This document shows, in pieces, positions 50,384 to 59,405 of a stretch of DNA of 64,000 bases (positions within the stretch are counted from its first letter, which is position 1; every line of letters starts with the position of its first letter). Under the pieces are notes generated by a model that was not told the origin of the DNA, did no database searches, and saw only the letters and a program-made list of their open reading frames with translations. This stretch comes from Bifidobacterium thermophilum DSM 20210. Lineage in GTDB: Bacteria; Actinomycetota; Actinomycetes; Actinomycetales; Bifidobacteriaceae. Made by a program: the position numbers and the translations under genes. The stretch lies in contig JDUB01000001.1 in NCBI GenBank assembly GCA_000771265.1, positions 310,001 to 374,000 of the forward strand, in the 5' to 3' direction.

Positions 50384-51217
50384 ATGGATCTGCAGCAGCT
50401 GGCGCTTGAAGCCGCCCGTGTGGCACAGGATGTGGGCAAGCATGCGTTCCAGGCGCAGGCAAACCCGTCCAGTATGGTCGAGGTGCACATCCCGGATGTT
50501 CCCGGCGAACCTCCGGTGTTGCCAGTCAATGAACGTCTCGTGCCGTTCATCGAGAACCGCTTGACCTATCTTGACCGGTTCAACGGGTTCTGGCATGACC
50601 GTCCGGAGCATTGCCAGCCGGGAGAGCGCTATTGGTGCGTCGGCCGGATTGATGGGGCCATCAATTTCGTACGCGACATGTCCGAATGGACGGTGACGAT
50701 TTCCCTGTTCGAAATCGACGAGCATGGGGGAGCGAACCCGATTCTCGGCATCGTTCACGCCCCGGCGCTCGAGCTTACGTATCTTGCCGCGCAGGGCAAA
50801 GGCGCGATTCGCATCTGGCGTACCCCGTTCGGGGACAAGCGGCAGAAGATTATCCCCACCACGCGTGCCAGCCTGGAAGGCTCCGTCATTAGCTATGGCA
50901 TGTCCTACGTGCCATCGGAATCGGAACGCGCGCTGCACGTGGTGGCCGCGCTCGCCGGCAAGCCTGCCGACATCAAGCGGGTCGGCCCGGTATCGCTGGA
51001 CATGTGTCGGGTGGCTGACGGCACGTATGACGCGTATTTCGAACCGCATCTGCACTCTTGGGATATTCCAGCCGTATCTGCAGGCACGGTGGTGGTGCGT
51101 GAAGCACAAGGCCAGGTGTCCCGCTGGGACGGCGGGGACATCCGTTGGCGTGAGGCCAACGACGTCGTGGCTAGCAATGGTCTGCTCATCGACCAGTTGC
51201 GACCGTATCTGCGCTGA
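50384..51217 (+). CDS. IMPase-like protein with missing metal ligands
   Basis: A relative of inositol monophosphatases, 277 residues. The first signature, W-x-x-D-P-I-D-G-T-x-N-F in active members, reads W84-C-V-G-R-I-D-G-A-I-N-F: the first metal-binding Asp is Gly87 and Thr is Ala92, while Asp90 is kept. The usual GEE(S/T) segment is not recognisable. The C-terminal WD motif (W226-D227, SWDIPAVSAG) is intact. It lies between dop and pup in the same orientation, where proteasome-bearing actinobacteria have no such gene. It may be a catalytically poor or non-catalytic protein with a binding role; a different metal site is possible. Confidence 0.75.
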   Translation: MDLQQLALEAARVAQDVGKHAFQAQANPSSMVEVHIPDVPGEPPVLPVNERLVPFIENRLTYLDRFNGFWHDRPEHCQPGERYWCVGRIDGAINFVRDMSEWTVTISLFEIDEHGGANPILGIVHAPALELTYLAAQGKGAIRIWRTPFGDKRQKIIPTTRASLEGSVISYGMSYVPSESERALHVVAALAGKPADIKRVGPVSLDMCRVADGTYDAYFEPHLHSWDIPAVSAGTVVVREAQGQVSRWDGGDIRWREANDVVASNGLLIDQLRPYLR

Positions 51218-51370
51218 TCGCCGAACGGCTTCGAGACTTATTGCGTACGCGTCGGCACAGCCCTGTATAGGCTGTAAGCCTCGGTGGTTCGGCCATCTGC
51301 GGGTATTCGGCTGTCTAGGCGCGGTACGCTGGAATTTGGGACCGAATCGGTCGAATGAAAGGAGTGGGTC

Positions 51371-51562
51371 ATGCCACAGGAATTCGCGCAAGGCCGTGCG
51401 CGAGGGGAACAACGCGCCGATGATAGCCAACAACCGTTGGAACGTGCGCAAGCTGAAACCCAAACCGACGCGCTCGACCAGGTGCTTGACGATATAGCCT
51501 CCACCTTGGAAACCAACGCGCAGGACTATGTGAACAGCTTCGTACAGCAAGGCGGCCAGTGA
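51371..51562 (+). CDS. pup: Prokaryotic ubiquitin-like protein Pup
   Basis: A 63-residue intrinsically disordered modifier. The N-terminal half is charged and Gln-rich; the C-terminal half has LDDIASTLETNAQDYVNSFVQQGGQ. The ending Gly-Gly-Gln requires Dop deamidation before PafA can attach it to lysines. The helix-forming part (about 25-55) would bind the ARC coiled coil. AAAGGAG lies six bases before the ATG. Its stop codon shares one base with the pafA start. Confidence 0.95.
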   Translation: MPQEFAQGRARGEQRADDSQQPLERAQAETQTDALDQVLDDIASTLETNAQDYVNSFVQQGGQ

Positions 51563-53079
51563 TGCCGCAGCTGCGCGACAGCGGGACCCATGCGCTCACC
51601 GGCTCCGACGGGGTAGACGCGCCGCGTTCGCCACAATACGGGACAGGCGAGCGGATCTTCGGCATCGAAACCGAATACGGAGTCTCCATGACCGGCGGCG
51701 AACGCCGCATTGATGCCAGACAAGTCGCGGCGACGATGTTCTTGCCCGTGGTCGCACAGGCGCGTTCGACGAACACCTATCTGCGCAATGGCGCCAGACT
51801 CTACCTTGACGTGGGCTCACATCCTGAGTATGCGACCGCTGAAACGCGTGACCCCCTCGACGCGCTCGAACAGGACCTTGCCGGCGAATCGGTGATCCGC
51901 AAGCTCGCCCTTCAGGCGCAGGAACGCATTCGCGCCAAAGTCGGGGAGCATGCCATGGTCCACGTGTTCAAGAACAACGTCGATTCCGCGGGGCACGCCT
52001 TCGGATGCCATGAGAATTATCTGGTTCGCCGCTACGTGCCGCTTCCGGTCATCGAACGTGAGCTGCTGCCGTTCCTGATTACCAGACAGCTGTTTTCCGG
52101 TGCGGGCAGGGTCACCGATCATGGATTCGAACTGTCCCAGCGCGCCGATTACCTTGATGAGGCGGTGTCCTCGGCGACCACGAGGGCTCGTCCGATGGTC
52201 AACACCCGGGACGAACCGCACGCCGACCCCGACCAATTCCGCCGGCTGCATGTGATTATCGGCGATTCCAACCGCTCACAGTTCGTTACCTTCATGAAAC
52301 TCGCCACCACGCATCTGGTTCTTGGGGTCATCGAATCCAGCGTGCGTGCCGGACGCGCCTCGGGATTCCAAGCGTGTACGCTTGCCGACCCCAATCTTGC
52401 GAATCGGGCGATTAGCCGCGATATCACCGGCAGAACGGCAGTACGGCTCGCCGTCGACCGCGGTGATGGGAACGCTGCATGGCATCCAGAAGGTTCGGCC
52501 AGTGCTCTGGAAATCCAACAGTATTATCTCGATATCGTCAGGAAGGCGGTCACCGCAGACCCGGATAGTGTCTCCGGGACGCTGCCCAGAACCGATGTGT
52601 CTCGCGTCCTGGACGATTGGCAGGAGCTGCTGGACCTCATCGCTGCGAATGACGTGGCCGCGCTCGCCGACAGACTTGATTGGGCGGCGAAATACCGGCT
52701 GCTGTCTGCGCTCGGAGGGCATGGGCGGCGCATTGACCCGTGGCGCGCCCAACAGCTTGATATGGATTATCACGATATCGTCAACGGCAGCGTGTACCCG
52801 GCCTTGGTACGTCGCGGCATGATGCGCGTGCTCGTGTCGGAACAGGATGTTGGGCGTGCGGTTGACCGACCGCCCGCCGATACGCGTGCGGCGATGCGTG
52901 GACAGTTCGTCCGGGAGGCGATGTGGCGCGGGGCGCGCTATTCATGCGATTGGACCCGATTGACGCTGAGCGAACCGGTGCACGGCGAGGTGGTCATGCT
53001 CGATCCCTTCGACGCCGGCCCGTCTCCGGCCTTCGACGAGGTGCTAGCCCGGCTCGAGAAATCCGCGTCGCAGGCCTGA
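51562..53079 (+). CDS. pafA: Pup--protein ligase
   Basis: Ligates the C-terminal Glu of Pup to substrate lysines with ATP. It has 505 residues. IFGIETEYGVS at about 32-42 binds ATP/Mg, and the catalytic Asp83 lies in LYLDVGSHPEY. A smaller C-terminal domain packs on the glutamine-synthetase-like fold. The ATG at 51562 overlaps the pup stop (TGATG). In proteasome-bearing actinobacteria prcB and prcA lie near this position, but here pup and pafA touch. Confidence 0.95.
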   Translation: MPQLRDSGTHALTGSDGVDAPRSPQYGTGERIFGIETEYGVSMTGGERRIDARQVAATMFLPVVAQARSTNTYLRNGARLYLDVGSHPEYATAETRDPLDALEQDLAGESVIRKLALQAQERIRAKVGEHAMVHVFKNNVDSAGHAFGCHENYLVRRYVPLPVIERELLPFLITRQLFSGAGRVTDHGFELSQRADYLDEAVSSATTRARPMVNTRDEPHADPDQFRRLHVIIGDSNRSQFVTFMKLATTHLVLGVIESSVRAGRASGFQACTLADPNLANRAISRDITGRTAVRLAVDRGDGNAAWHPEGSASALEIQQYYLDIVRKAVTADPDSVSGTLPRTDVSRVLDDWQELLDLIAANDVAALADRLDWAAKYRLLSALGGHGRRIDPWRAQQLDMDYHDIVNGSVYPALVRRGMMRVLVSEQDVGRAVDRPPADTRAAMRGQFVREAMWRGARYSCDWTRLTLSEPVHGEVVMLDPFDAGPSPAFDEVLARLEKSASQA

Positions 53080-53177
53080 CTGTGCGCTACTCGCAATCGC
53101 CAAGCGTCGCAAGAGCACTGCTGCGCGTCAACAGCAGCACGTCATGCTCTTGGCGGCGACAGGTTGCATAGAAACAG

Positions 53178-53208
53178 AAAACCCCGGCCGCCAATGGTCG
53201 GGGTTTCC
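53178..53208. terminator. Bidirectional terminator between pafA and HU
   Basis: An 11-bp stem (53179-53189 with 53196-53206, one wobble) has a 6-nt loop, an A-run on the left and TTTCCTT on the right. Confidence 0.88.
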
Positions 53209-53239
53209 TTGTCCTTCACAGGGTGAAACTGGAATCAGT

Positions 53240-53521
53240 TCACTCGGCGACGGCCTTCTTCAGCAGGGAGCCTGCGGAGATGCGCACGCCGTAGGAAGCC
53301 GGGATCTTGATGGTCTCGCCAGTGCGCGGGTTGCGGCCGGTGCGCGCAGCGCGCTTGACACGCTCAGCGGAGAACAGACCGGTGAGCTTCAGACCCTCGC
53401 CGGACTTCATTGCCTCGACGAACACATCCTGGAACGCGTTCACGGCGGCTTCGGCCTGAGCCTTGGTCAGGTTGGACTTCTGCGCGATCTTCGAGACGAG
53501 ATCAGACTTGTTGTATGCCAT
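53240..53521 (-). CDS. hup: DNA-binding protein HU
   Basis: A nucleoid protein of 93 residues, dimeric, bends DNA. It has the conserved core GLFSAERVKRAARTGRNPRTGETIKIPAS, including the beta-arm with Arg-Asn-Pro that inserts into the minor groove. It lacks the long Lys/Ala-rich C-terminal tail seen in mycobacterial HupB. AGAAGGATGC lies before the ATG. Confidence 0.97.
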   Translation of the reverse strand: MAYNKSDLVSKIAQKSNLTKAQAEAAVNAFQDVFVEAMKSGEGLKLTGLFSAERVKRAARTGRNPRTGETIKIPASYGVRISAGSLLKKAVAE

Positions 53522-53649
53522 AAAGCATCCTTCTTGTCAGGGGCCTTCACATTACGAAAGGCCGTGTCAACAGTCGATAATAGCGCAGATTCTGGAGAAA
53601 CACGGCTATTTTCCGGGGTTTTCCGCCACTTTTTAGGAAATCGGCACAT

Positions 53650-56187
53650 TCAGATGAGATTGTGGCGGTTCAACCACTGCATGGCGAGCGCACCGAGCGG
53701 GATACGCAGCCAGTAGAAGCAGATGCGGTACAGCAGGGTTGCCGACAAGGCCACCGCCGCAGGCACGCCGACTGAGCTGAATGCGAAGGTCAGGGCCGCT
53801 TCGATGGCGCCCAGGCCGCCCGGGGTTGGCACCGCCGATCCCAAGGTGTTCGCGAGGATGAAGATGAACATCGTTTCGATGGGATTCGTCCGGTATCCGA
53901 AGGCGAGGAGCGCGGCCCAGAACCCCATGCCGATGGCGAGGTTCAAGATGATCGCTCCCGCGATGGCGATGCCGAACTCCTTGGGCTTGGTGAGCATTTC
54001 GACCAGTTGGCGCGCATACGAGCGGACGATCGGCAGGTAGGTGGTGGTGATTTTCTTGCGCACCGGCGGAATGATCATCGCCAGCGAAATCACCAAGGCG
54101 ACGATGGCAATGGCGATGATCAAGGTGTTGGTGGGCACCATGCCCGAGAGGGTGTTGCGGCCGGAGAAAATGCCGATGCCGAGCAGCAGCGCGACCGTGG
54201 TGAGCGCCTGCGAGACGACGACGGCGCTCATAATTGCGGTCGCCGAGGTGTTCTTGTAGCCGCTTTTGCGTAGGAATTGCAGGTTCACGAACGCCGGGCC
54301 GACGCCTGCTGGCATGGACACCGCCGTGAAGCCGGATGCCGCCTGCGAGCAGAAGATGCCGAAGATGTGGCGTTTGTCCTTGTCCATGAACGCGGCGAGA
54401 GTCAGGCCGGTGCCCATCCACGCAACCATGCTGAACAGCATACACAACAGCGCCCACCACGGGTTCGCGTTGCGAATCGCCTGGATCATCGCGTCAGGAC
54501 GCAATTGTGTGAAGATCACTGCGATGGCGACGATGGTCAGGGTCAGGGCGATGAACGATCGCAGACTGAACCGTGAGAGCGTGACGGTTTCCAACGGTTC
54601 GTCGGCGTCTTCGGACAGCAGGGTTTTCAATCTGTCGCGCAAGGCGCCGAGCAGGTGCTTGTCCCAACCAGGCATCGCGCGTGTCGCCGCAGGAACCGCG
54701 GCTTTCTGCACGAACGGGGCGATGTCAATCAACGTGGCGTCCCCCCATATGTCCCGGGCCGCTGCAATGGAGCGTTCCACACCGATTGAGGCGCACAGCA
54801 GGGCGAGCAGCTGGACCTTGTCGAGGGCCATGTTCGCAGCGTTGCTCGCGCAGTCGCCGTTCTGCCATCCGGCAATGACCGGAGTGGCACCATCCAGCAA
54901 TGCGATGGTGGACGGGGTAATTCTGCGATGAGTGTATCCGCGCATATTGGCGTGGCTGAGGTATGCGAGCAGATCCCGCGCCTGGGCGTCGCTCATATGC
55001 TGCAAATCACACGGTGCGAGCCGGGTGTTCGAATCGAATATCAGAATCGAGGATTCCGCGGCATCCGCCACCCCGTATGCCGAAGGGGTTTGCAGGCCGA
55101 TATTGCGCAAACCCAAGAGCATGGCGAGATGATGGTGCATTGCGTCCTGGGCGGAACGGTCGCGGCGCACGACGACACCGTTGAGCCGGATCCACTGCCA
55201 CAGTTGGCTGAAATAGCCGGCGCTGTGTTTCTGGTCGTCGAGCACGGAAACCACGTAGTCGTGGCCCTTGGTGTCCGTAACGTCGTAGATGCGCGAATTC
55301 TCGATCAGATCATCATCCACGCAGGTTTGGATGACCGCGTTATCGTTATTCGCTTCGATGCGTCGTGCCAGAGACGCGGCATCAATGCCGACACCGCGCA
55401 GGGCTTCGACCAGGTGTTTGCCCCAGATGCCTTTGTTTTCGCTACCGGCAGCGAAACGGATAAGCATGCCGATGACACGGGCCAACGCGAATGAGACCAG
55501 CACGCCGGGTACTGAATGCCAAGAGACGATGACCAGGATTGCGGCGACGATATACAGCGTGTTCCAGCCCCACCGGACGGTGGAATGGATGCGCCTAGGC
55601 CCGGCGACGGTGAGGAATGCTCCAAGACCGGCATAGATATCCGGCAGCAGGGACAGTGGGGAGGCGCCTGTTCCGTTTGATGCGAGTGCGGAGATGAGGT
55701 TGATGCTGCCGGTGGCATGGAGTCCGGCGCTCAGTAGCGCGCAACAGGCATAACCGCTGAGCAGCGCGAGGATTGAGACGACGGAGTGCAGCCATTCGCG
55801 GTTCATCAGGATTTGGATGAGCACGCTGATCACGATGCATACAGCGGTCAGCTGCTGCAGCATGGTGGTGGGAACGTCCATCAGCCAGTCGAGCGCCTGA
55901 CCGGCATTGCGTGCATCGGTTTCCACGCCTTTAGTCATGCCGTTGAGATAGGCGGCGATCAGGAGGATGGCCACCATGGCGAGCAACGCGGCGACCGCGT
56001 GGGTCAGGTCTGTGAAATCACGGGTCCTGCGGGGCGGGATATCATGGATCGTGGCTGTTTGCGCATCCTCGTTCCCAGACGGCGAGGCTTGTCCGGAACG
56101 CTTGGATGCGTCTGCTTCCTTGGGGACGATATCATCTGTCGGTGATGCTGGGGTGTGATGCACGGCTTGTCTTTCCGGGATAGACAT
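53650..56187 (-). CDS. Large membrane protein: LPG-synthase-type TM domain with degenerate kinase-like domain
   Basis: About 845 residues from ATG 56187. After a polar N-terminus come about six membrane helices (roughly 60-245), a soluble domain (about 255-520) and a C-terminal block of about eight helices (about 540-845) of the lysylphosphatidylglycerol-synthase TM type, also known from flippase-like UPF0104 proteins (RPDAMIQAIRNANPWWALLC, PAGVGPAFVNLQFLRKSGY, VPTPGGLGAIEAALT). The soluble domain looks like a decayed protein- or sugar-kinase: YTHRRITPSTIALLDG sits where H-x-D-x-x-x-x-N would be, lacking the catalytic Asp. No aminoacyl-transferase domain is present, so it probably moves or senses lipid rather than making LPG. 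Confidence 0.72.
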   Translation of the reverse strand: MSIPERQAVHHTPASPTDDIVPKEADASKRSGQASPSGNEDAQTATIHDIPPRRTRDFTDLTHAVAALLAMVAILLIAAYLNGMTKGVETDARNAGQALDWLMDVPTTMLQQLTAVCIVISVLIQILMNREWLHSVVSILALLSGYACCALLSAGLHATGSINLISALASNGTGASPLSLLPDIYAGLGAFLTVAGPRRIHSTVRWGWNTLYIVAAILVIVSWHSVPGVLVSFALARVIGMLIRFAAGSENKGIWGKHLVEALRGVGIDAASLARRIEANNDNAVIQTCVDDDLIENSRIYDVTDTKGHDYVVSVLDDQKHSAGYFSQLWQWIRLNGVVVRRDRSAQDAMHHHLAMLLGLRNIGLQTPSAYGVADAAESSILIFDSNTRLAPCDLQHMSDAQARDLLAYLSHANMRGYTHRRITPSTIALLDGATPVIAGWQNGDCASNAANMALDKVQLLALLCASIGVERSIAAARDIWGDATLIDIAPFVQKAAVPAATRAMPGWDKHLLGALRDRLKTLLSEDADEPLETVTLSRFSLRSFIALTLTIVAIAVIFTQLRPDAMIQAIRNANPWWALLCMLFSMVAWMGTGLTLAAFMDKDKRHIFGIFCSQAASGFTAVSMPAGVGPAFVNLQFLRKSGYKNTSATAIMSAVVVSQALTTVALLLGIGIFSGRNTLSGMVPTNTLIIAIAIVALVISLAMIIPPVRKKITTTYLPIVRSYARQLVEMLTKPKEFGIAIAGAIILNLAIGMGFWAALLAFGYRTNPIETMFIFILANTLGSAVPTPGGLGAIEAALTFAFSSVGVPAAVALSATLLYRICFYWLRIPLGALAMQWLNRHNLI

Positions 56188-56226
56188 GACGCAGCCCCCG
56201 ATGGGTCTGCGGTTATGAACGTGGCA

Positions 56227-56263
56227 AAGGCGCGTCACGGCCTTATCCGCTGTGACGCGCCTT
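56227..56263. terminator. Hairpin downstream of purB
   Basis: A 12-bp perfect stem (56227-56238 with 56252-56263) has a 13-nt loop, 70 nt beyond the purB stop on the minus strand. The T-run there is short (CTTTGCC). Confidence 0.65.
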
Positions 56264-56333
56264 CGTTGGCGGACTGTCAGACGCGCGAATGCGAGCTCGC
56301 TAGGGCACACACCCTGCGCCTGATGTCTGGTGG

Positions 56334-57779
56334 TTACTGGCGGTCGAAATCGACCAGCTTCGACGCAGCGCCGGTATAGGTAGCCGGTGTCAGTGCCTTG
56401 AGCCGTGCCGCGGTGGCCGAATCGAAGGACTGCTCGTCGATGAACCGTTCGACGTCCGCCTTGCCGATGCTGTGGCCGCGCATGAGCTCCTTGACTTTCT
56501 CGTACGGATGATCCATACCAGGCTCGCCCGCCAGCTCGCCGGCGCGCATCGCTGTCTGGATGGGTTCGCCGAGCACCTCCCAGTTCTCATCCAGCTCGCG
56601 GCTGATGACGATCTCATTGGGGTGGATGGACTTGAGACCGCCGAGCAGGTTCGTCAGGGCAAGGACGGAATAGCCGAGCGCGGAGCCGATATTGCGCTGC
56701 GTGGTGGAATCGGTCAGGTCGCGCTGCCAACGGCTTTCCACCAGCGTGGCGGACAGGGTGTCCAGCAGCGAGCAGGAGATCTCGAGATTGGCTTCAGCGT
56801 TTTCGAAGCGGATCGGATTGACCTTGTGCGGCATGGTGGAGGATCCGGTGGCGCCCTTGACCGGCTCCTGGGCGAACACGCCGCGGGAGATGTACATCCA
56901 CACGTCCACCGCGAGATTATGCAGGATACGGTTGGTGTGGCTGATGGTGCCGTAGAGCTCCGCCTGCCAGTCGTGGCTTTCGATCTGCGTGGTCAGCGGA
57001 TTCCAGGTCAGGCCCATGCGGTTGGTGACGAACTCTTGGGAGACGGCGATCCAGTCGACGTCCGGCAGGGCGGCCAGATGTGCGCCGAAGGTGCCGGTGG
57101 CGCCGTTGATCTTGCCGAGGTATTCCTGTTCGCGCACATGCTTGAGCTGGCGGTTGAGACGGTGGACGAACACGGCGAGCTCTTTGCCCAGCGTGGTCGG
57201 CGTGGCCGGCTGGCCGTGGGTCAGTGCGAGCAGGGACATGTCGCGATACTGTTCGGCTTTTTCGGTCAGCAGGTCGACAATCGCCTGCGCGTCAGGCAGC
57301 CACACCTGTTCGATTGCGTTCTTCACGCAGCGGGCGATGGACAGGTTGTTGATGTCCTCGCTCGTGCAGGCGAAATGCACGAGGGTTTTCAGATGGGTCA
57401 GCTGGGTTTCTTCACCGAGCGCGTAGGCGGCTTTGTCCAGTTCGTCGTCGATATAGTATTCGACCGCCTTCACGTCATGATGCGTGATTGCCTCATGTGC
57501 CGCATGACGGGCGATGCCCTCCGCGCCGAACTGTTCGGGAATGGCGCGCAGATACTCCTGCTCGGCTTGGGTCAGCGGCTTGACACCGGGGATGATCGGC
57601 TGGTTGCCGTTGCCGGAGAACCCGTTGGCGAGCAGGATCATCCATTCGACTTCCACACGCATGCGCTCGCGGTTGAGCGCCGGTTCGCTCATGTATTCCA
57701 CCAAGGGAGCCGTCTGCTTGTGGTAGCGCCCGTCGAGCGGGGTCAGTGCGATTGCTGGGGTGATATCAGTAAGCTTCAT
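56334..57779 (-). CDS. purB: Adenylosuccinate lyase
   Basis: Cleaves SAICAR and adenylosuccinate, steps 8 and the last AMP step. It has 481 residues, the E. coli-like long form. The fumarase-family signature GSSTMPHKVNPIRFENAEAN holds the catalytic Ser loop. THGQPATPTTLGKE carries the catalytic His, and TSEDINNLSI is present. It is the third purine locus of the window after purL/purC and purT. The gene reads leftward. Confidence 0.97.
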   Translation of the reverse strand: MKLTDITPAIALTPLDGRYHKQTAPLVEYMSEPALNRERMRVEVEWMILLANGFSGNGNQPIIPGVKPLTQAEQEYLRAIPEQFGAEGIARHAAHEAITHHDVKAVEYYIDDELDKAAYALGEETQLTHLKTLVHFACTSEDINNLSIARCVKNAIEQVWLPDAQAIVDLLTEKAEQYRDMSLLALTHGQPATPTTLGKELAVFVHRLNRQLKHVREQEYLGKINGATGTFGAHLAALPDVDWIAVSQEFVTNRMGLTWNPLTTQIESHDWQAELYGTISHTNRILHNLAVDVWMYISRGVFAQEPVKGATGSSTMPHKVNPIRFENAEANLEISCSLLDTLSATLVESRWQRDLTDSTTQRNIGSALGYSVLALTNLLGGLKSIHPNEIVISRELDENWEVLGEPIQTAMRAGELAGEPGMDHPYEKVKELMRGHSIGKADVERFIDEQSFDSATAARLKALTPATYTGAASKLVDFDRQ

Positions 57780-57805
57780 ACTGCTCAGGATACTTCCTAC
57801 CGTGA

Positions 57806-57835
57806 ACCGGCGGCGGTCATGCTCCCGCCGCCGGT
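57806..57835 (-). terminator. Terminator of the DUF58-VWA-hydrolase operon
   Basis: A perfect 11-bp GC stem (57806-57816 with 57825-57835) begins right at the hydrolase stop codon on the minus strand and is followed by TTCACGG. It separates the operon from purB. Confidence 0.7.
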
Positions 57836-57836
57836 C

Positions 57837-59405
57837 TCATCGCGTCATGCGGCCCTGCCAGTAGCTGGTTTCCTCCAAGGTGCCGCCGACGACCTGGCTG
57901 AAGTGCCGGTCATGTGAGGACACCGCCCTGGAACCAAGCGCGAGCGCGTTGGTGTACGCGGCTTGATGGAATTTCAGATGATGTGACATTTCACGGTGTT
58001 TGACGCTTTGCGGCACCGGCGAAGCCATATCCGCCGTATTGCTCTCATGGTGTTCGGGCTGTCGGCTGACCGAGCCGCGGATGGTGAGCCATGATTCGCT
58101 TGCCGGATTAGGCGTGCCATCCAGCGCCGCGACCAGTTCGTCGTCCATTTCGATGCTTGTGGTCCATACTCCTTCGCGGATCGGATGGTTCGCCACAGGT
58201 GAGCCTGCGGTGACGATATGCCTGATGTTGTACCCGCTGTCGGCGGCGAGTGCGGCGGCCACGATACCACCTTGGGAATGCCCGATGACGGCGACGGGGT
58301 CGTCGTGCTTGACGCCGGCGCGGTCCATGGCCTCCATGACCATCCGCGCGCTGTCGGCCCCGATCCTGGTATCCGCGTCGCTGCTCATCAGCTCGATATT
58401 CTGTGGCCAGCCGAATGGGGAATCCGCGTGGCCGTCCGTGCCGGGTACGATGACGAGCCATCCAACGCTCCCGTCGTCGCGCCGGTAGCGTTGGATGGCA
58501 ATTGTCGCATATGACAAGCCGTTGTCTGTTCCGGTGCCGTACTGGCTTTCTGCGAGGGAACGCAGTTGCGCGATGGCCCCAGCGATATCATCGACCGGTT
58601 GCACGACTTGTCCGGGAGGGTGCTTCCGGGTCAGATCGAGACGGTTGCCTTGCCGGTTGTCGTTGAGTGAGGCGGTGAGTGAGGCGAGTTGCCCGGCGGC
58701 GATGTTGACGCGTTGCTTGGTAAGCATGCCCTGAAACAGATCGTCGGCTCTCCGGGCGCTGCCCGTTCCGTCGTCGCTGCCTGGTGCGTAGCCGCCTGCG
58801 GTCCGTGTCACTGCTATGCCGCCGAGGACCATCGCGCTGAACCCCGCCATGATGGCCTCATGATAGGGGGCAGTGGAATGCAGTGCTTCGAGCGCAGCCT
58901 GCCGCGCGTCGCCGCCTGCGCGTATCGATCCGATGGATTCGAGGATCGAGGCGGCAAGCCCTTTCAGGCTCGGTGCGGATGTTGCCAGCGGGTCTGTGGG
59001 GATTGAACCGCCGTACGACGAAGCGCGGTGTTCGGCATCCAAATACAGGCCGTGGGCGCGCGCCACGAGCCGGGAGAGCGTATCAAGCCGTGCGGCGACG
59101 GCATGGCAGTCGCGGGTCTGTTCATCGCACCAGTGCGACAGTTCGCGGTGCCGCAGGGGGATATGTCTGAACGCGTTGATGGCGTTGCTGTGGCTGCCGG
59201 GACTGATCTGTCGATTGGCCGGGCAGCATCCGGATTGAAGCTGGGAGGAGACAATGCGTTCGCGCGCCTCGGACCATAGCCTTGCCTGAAGCGTCATCCT
59301 GCGCGAAGCCTGCTCAAGTGAGGCGATCAGCGCTTGGAACTGCTGCGCATCGGGAACGCTCAACGTCGGGCCGCCTGAGATGCGGGATGTGACCTGCCAT
59401 GTCAT
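57837..59405 (-). CDS. Alpha/beta hydrolase with long helical N-terminal domain
   Basis: A 522-residue protein. Residues about 1-290 are mostly helical, with SVPDAQQFQALIASLEQASRRM at the start, and lack a signal peptide. The C-terminal part is a serine hydrolase: the elbow GHSQGG has nucleophile Ser377, AGSPVANHP follows, an acid may be in IEMDDEL, and a candidate His is in REMSHHLKFH. GGGAGG precedes the ATG, and the start overlaps the small WXG-like gene by four bases. This resembles WXG-fold/hydrolase proteins near type VII secretion loci in actinobacteria; no EccC-type ATPase is in the window, so export is unproven. Confidence 0.72.
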   Translation of the reverse strand: MTWQVTSRISGGPTLSVPDAQQFQALIASLEQASRRMTLQARLWSEARERIVSSQLQSGCCPANRQISPGSHSNAINAFRHIPLRHRELSHWCDEQTRDCHAVAARLDTLSRLVARAHGLYLDAEHRASSYGGSIPTDPLATSAPSLKGLAASILESIGSIRAGGDARQAALEALHSTAPYHEAIMAGFSAMVLGGIAVTRTAGGYAPGSDDGTGSARRADDLFQGMLTKQRVNIAAGQLASLTASLNDNRQGNRLDLTRKHPPGQVVQPVDDIAGAIAQLRSLAESQYGTGTDNGLSYATIAIQRYRRDDGSVGWLVIVPGTDGHADSPFGWPQNIELMSSDADTRIGADSARMVMEAMDRAGVKHDDPVAVIGHSQGGIVAAALAADSGYNIRHIVTAGSPVANHPIREGVWTTSIEMDDELVAALDGTPNPASESWLTIRGSVSRQPEHHESNTADMASPVPQSVKHREMSHHLKFHQAAYTNALALGSRAVSSHDRHFSQVVGGTLEETSYWQGRMTR

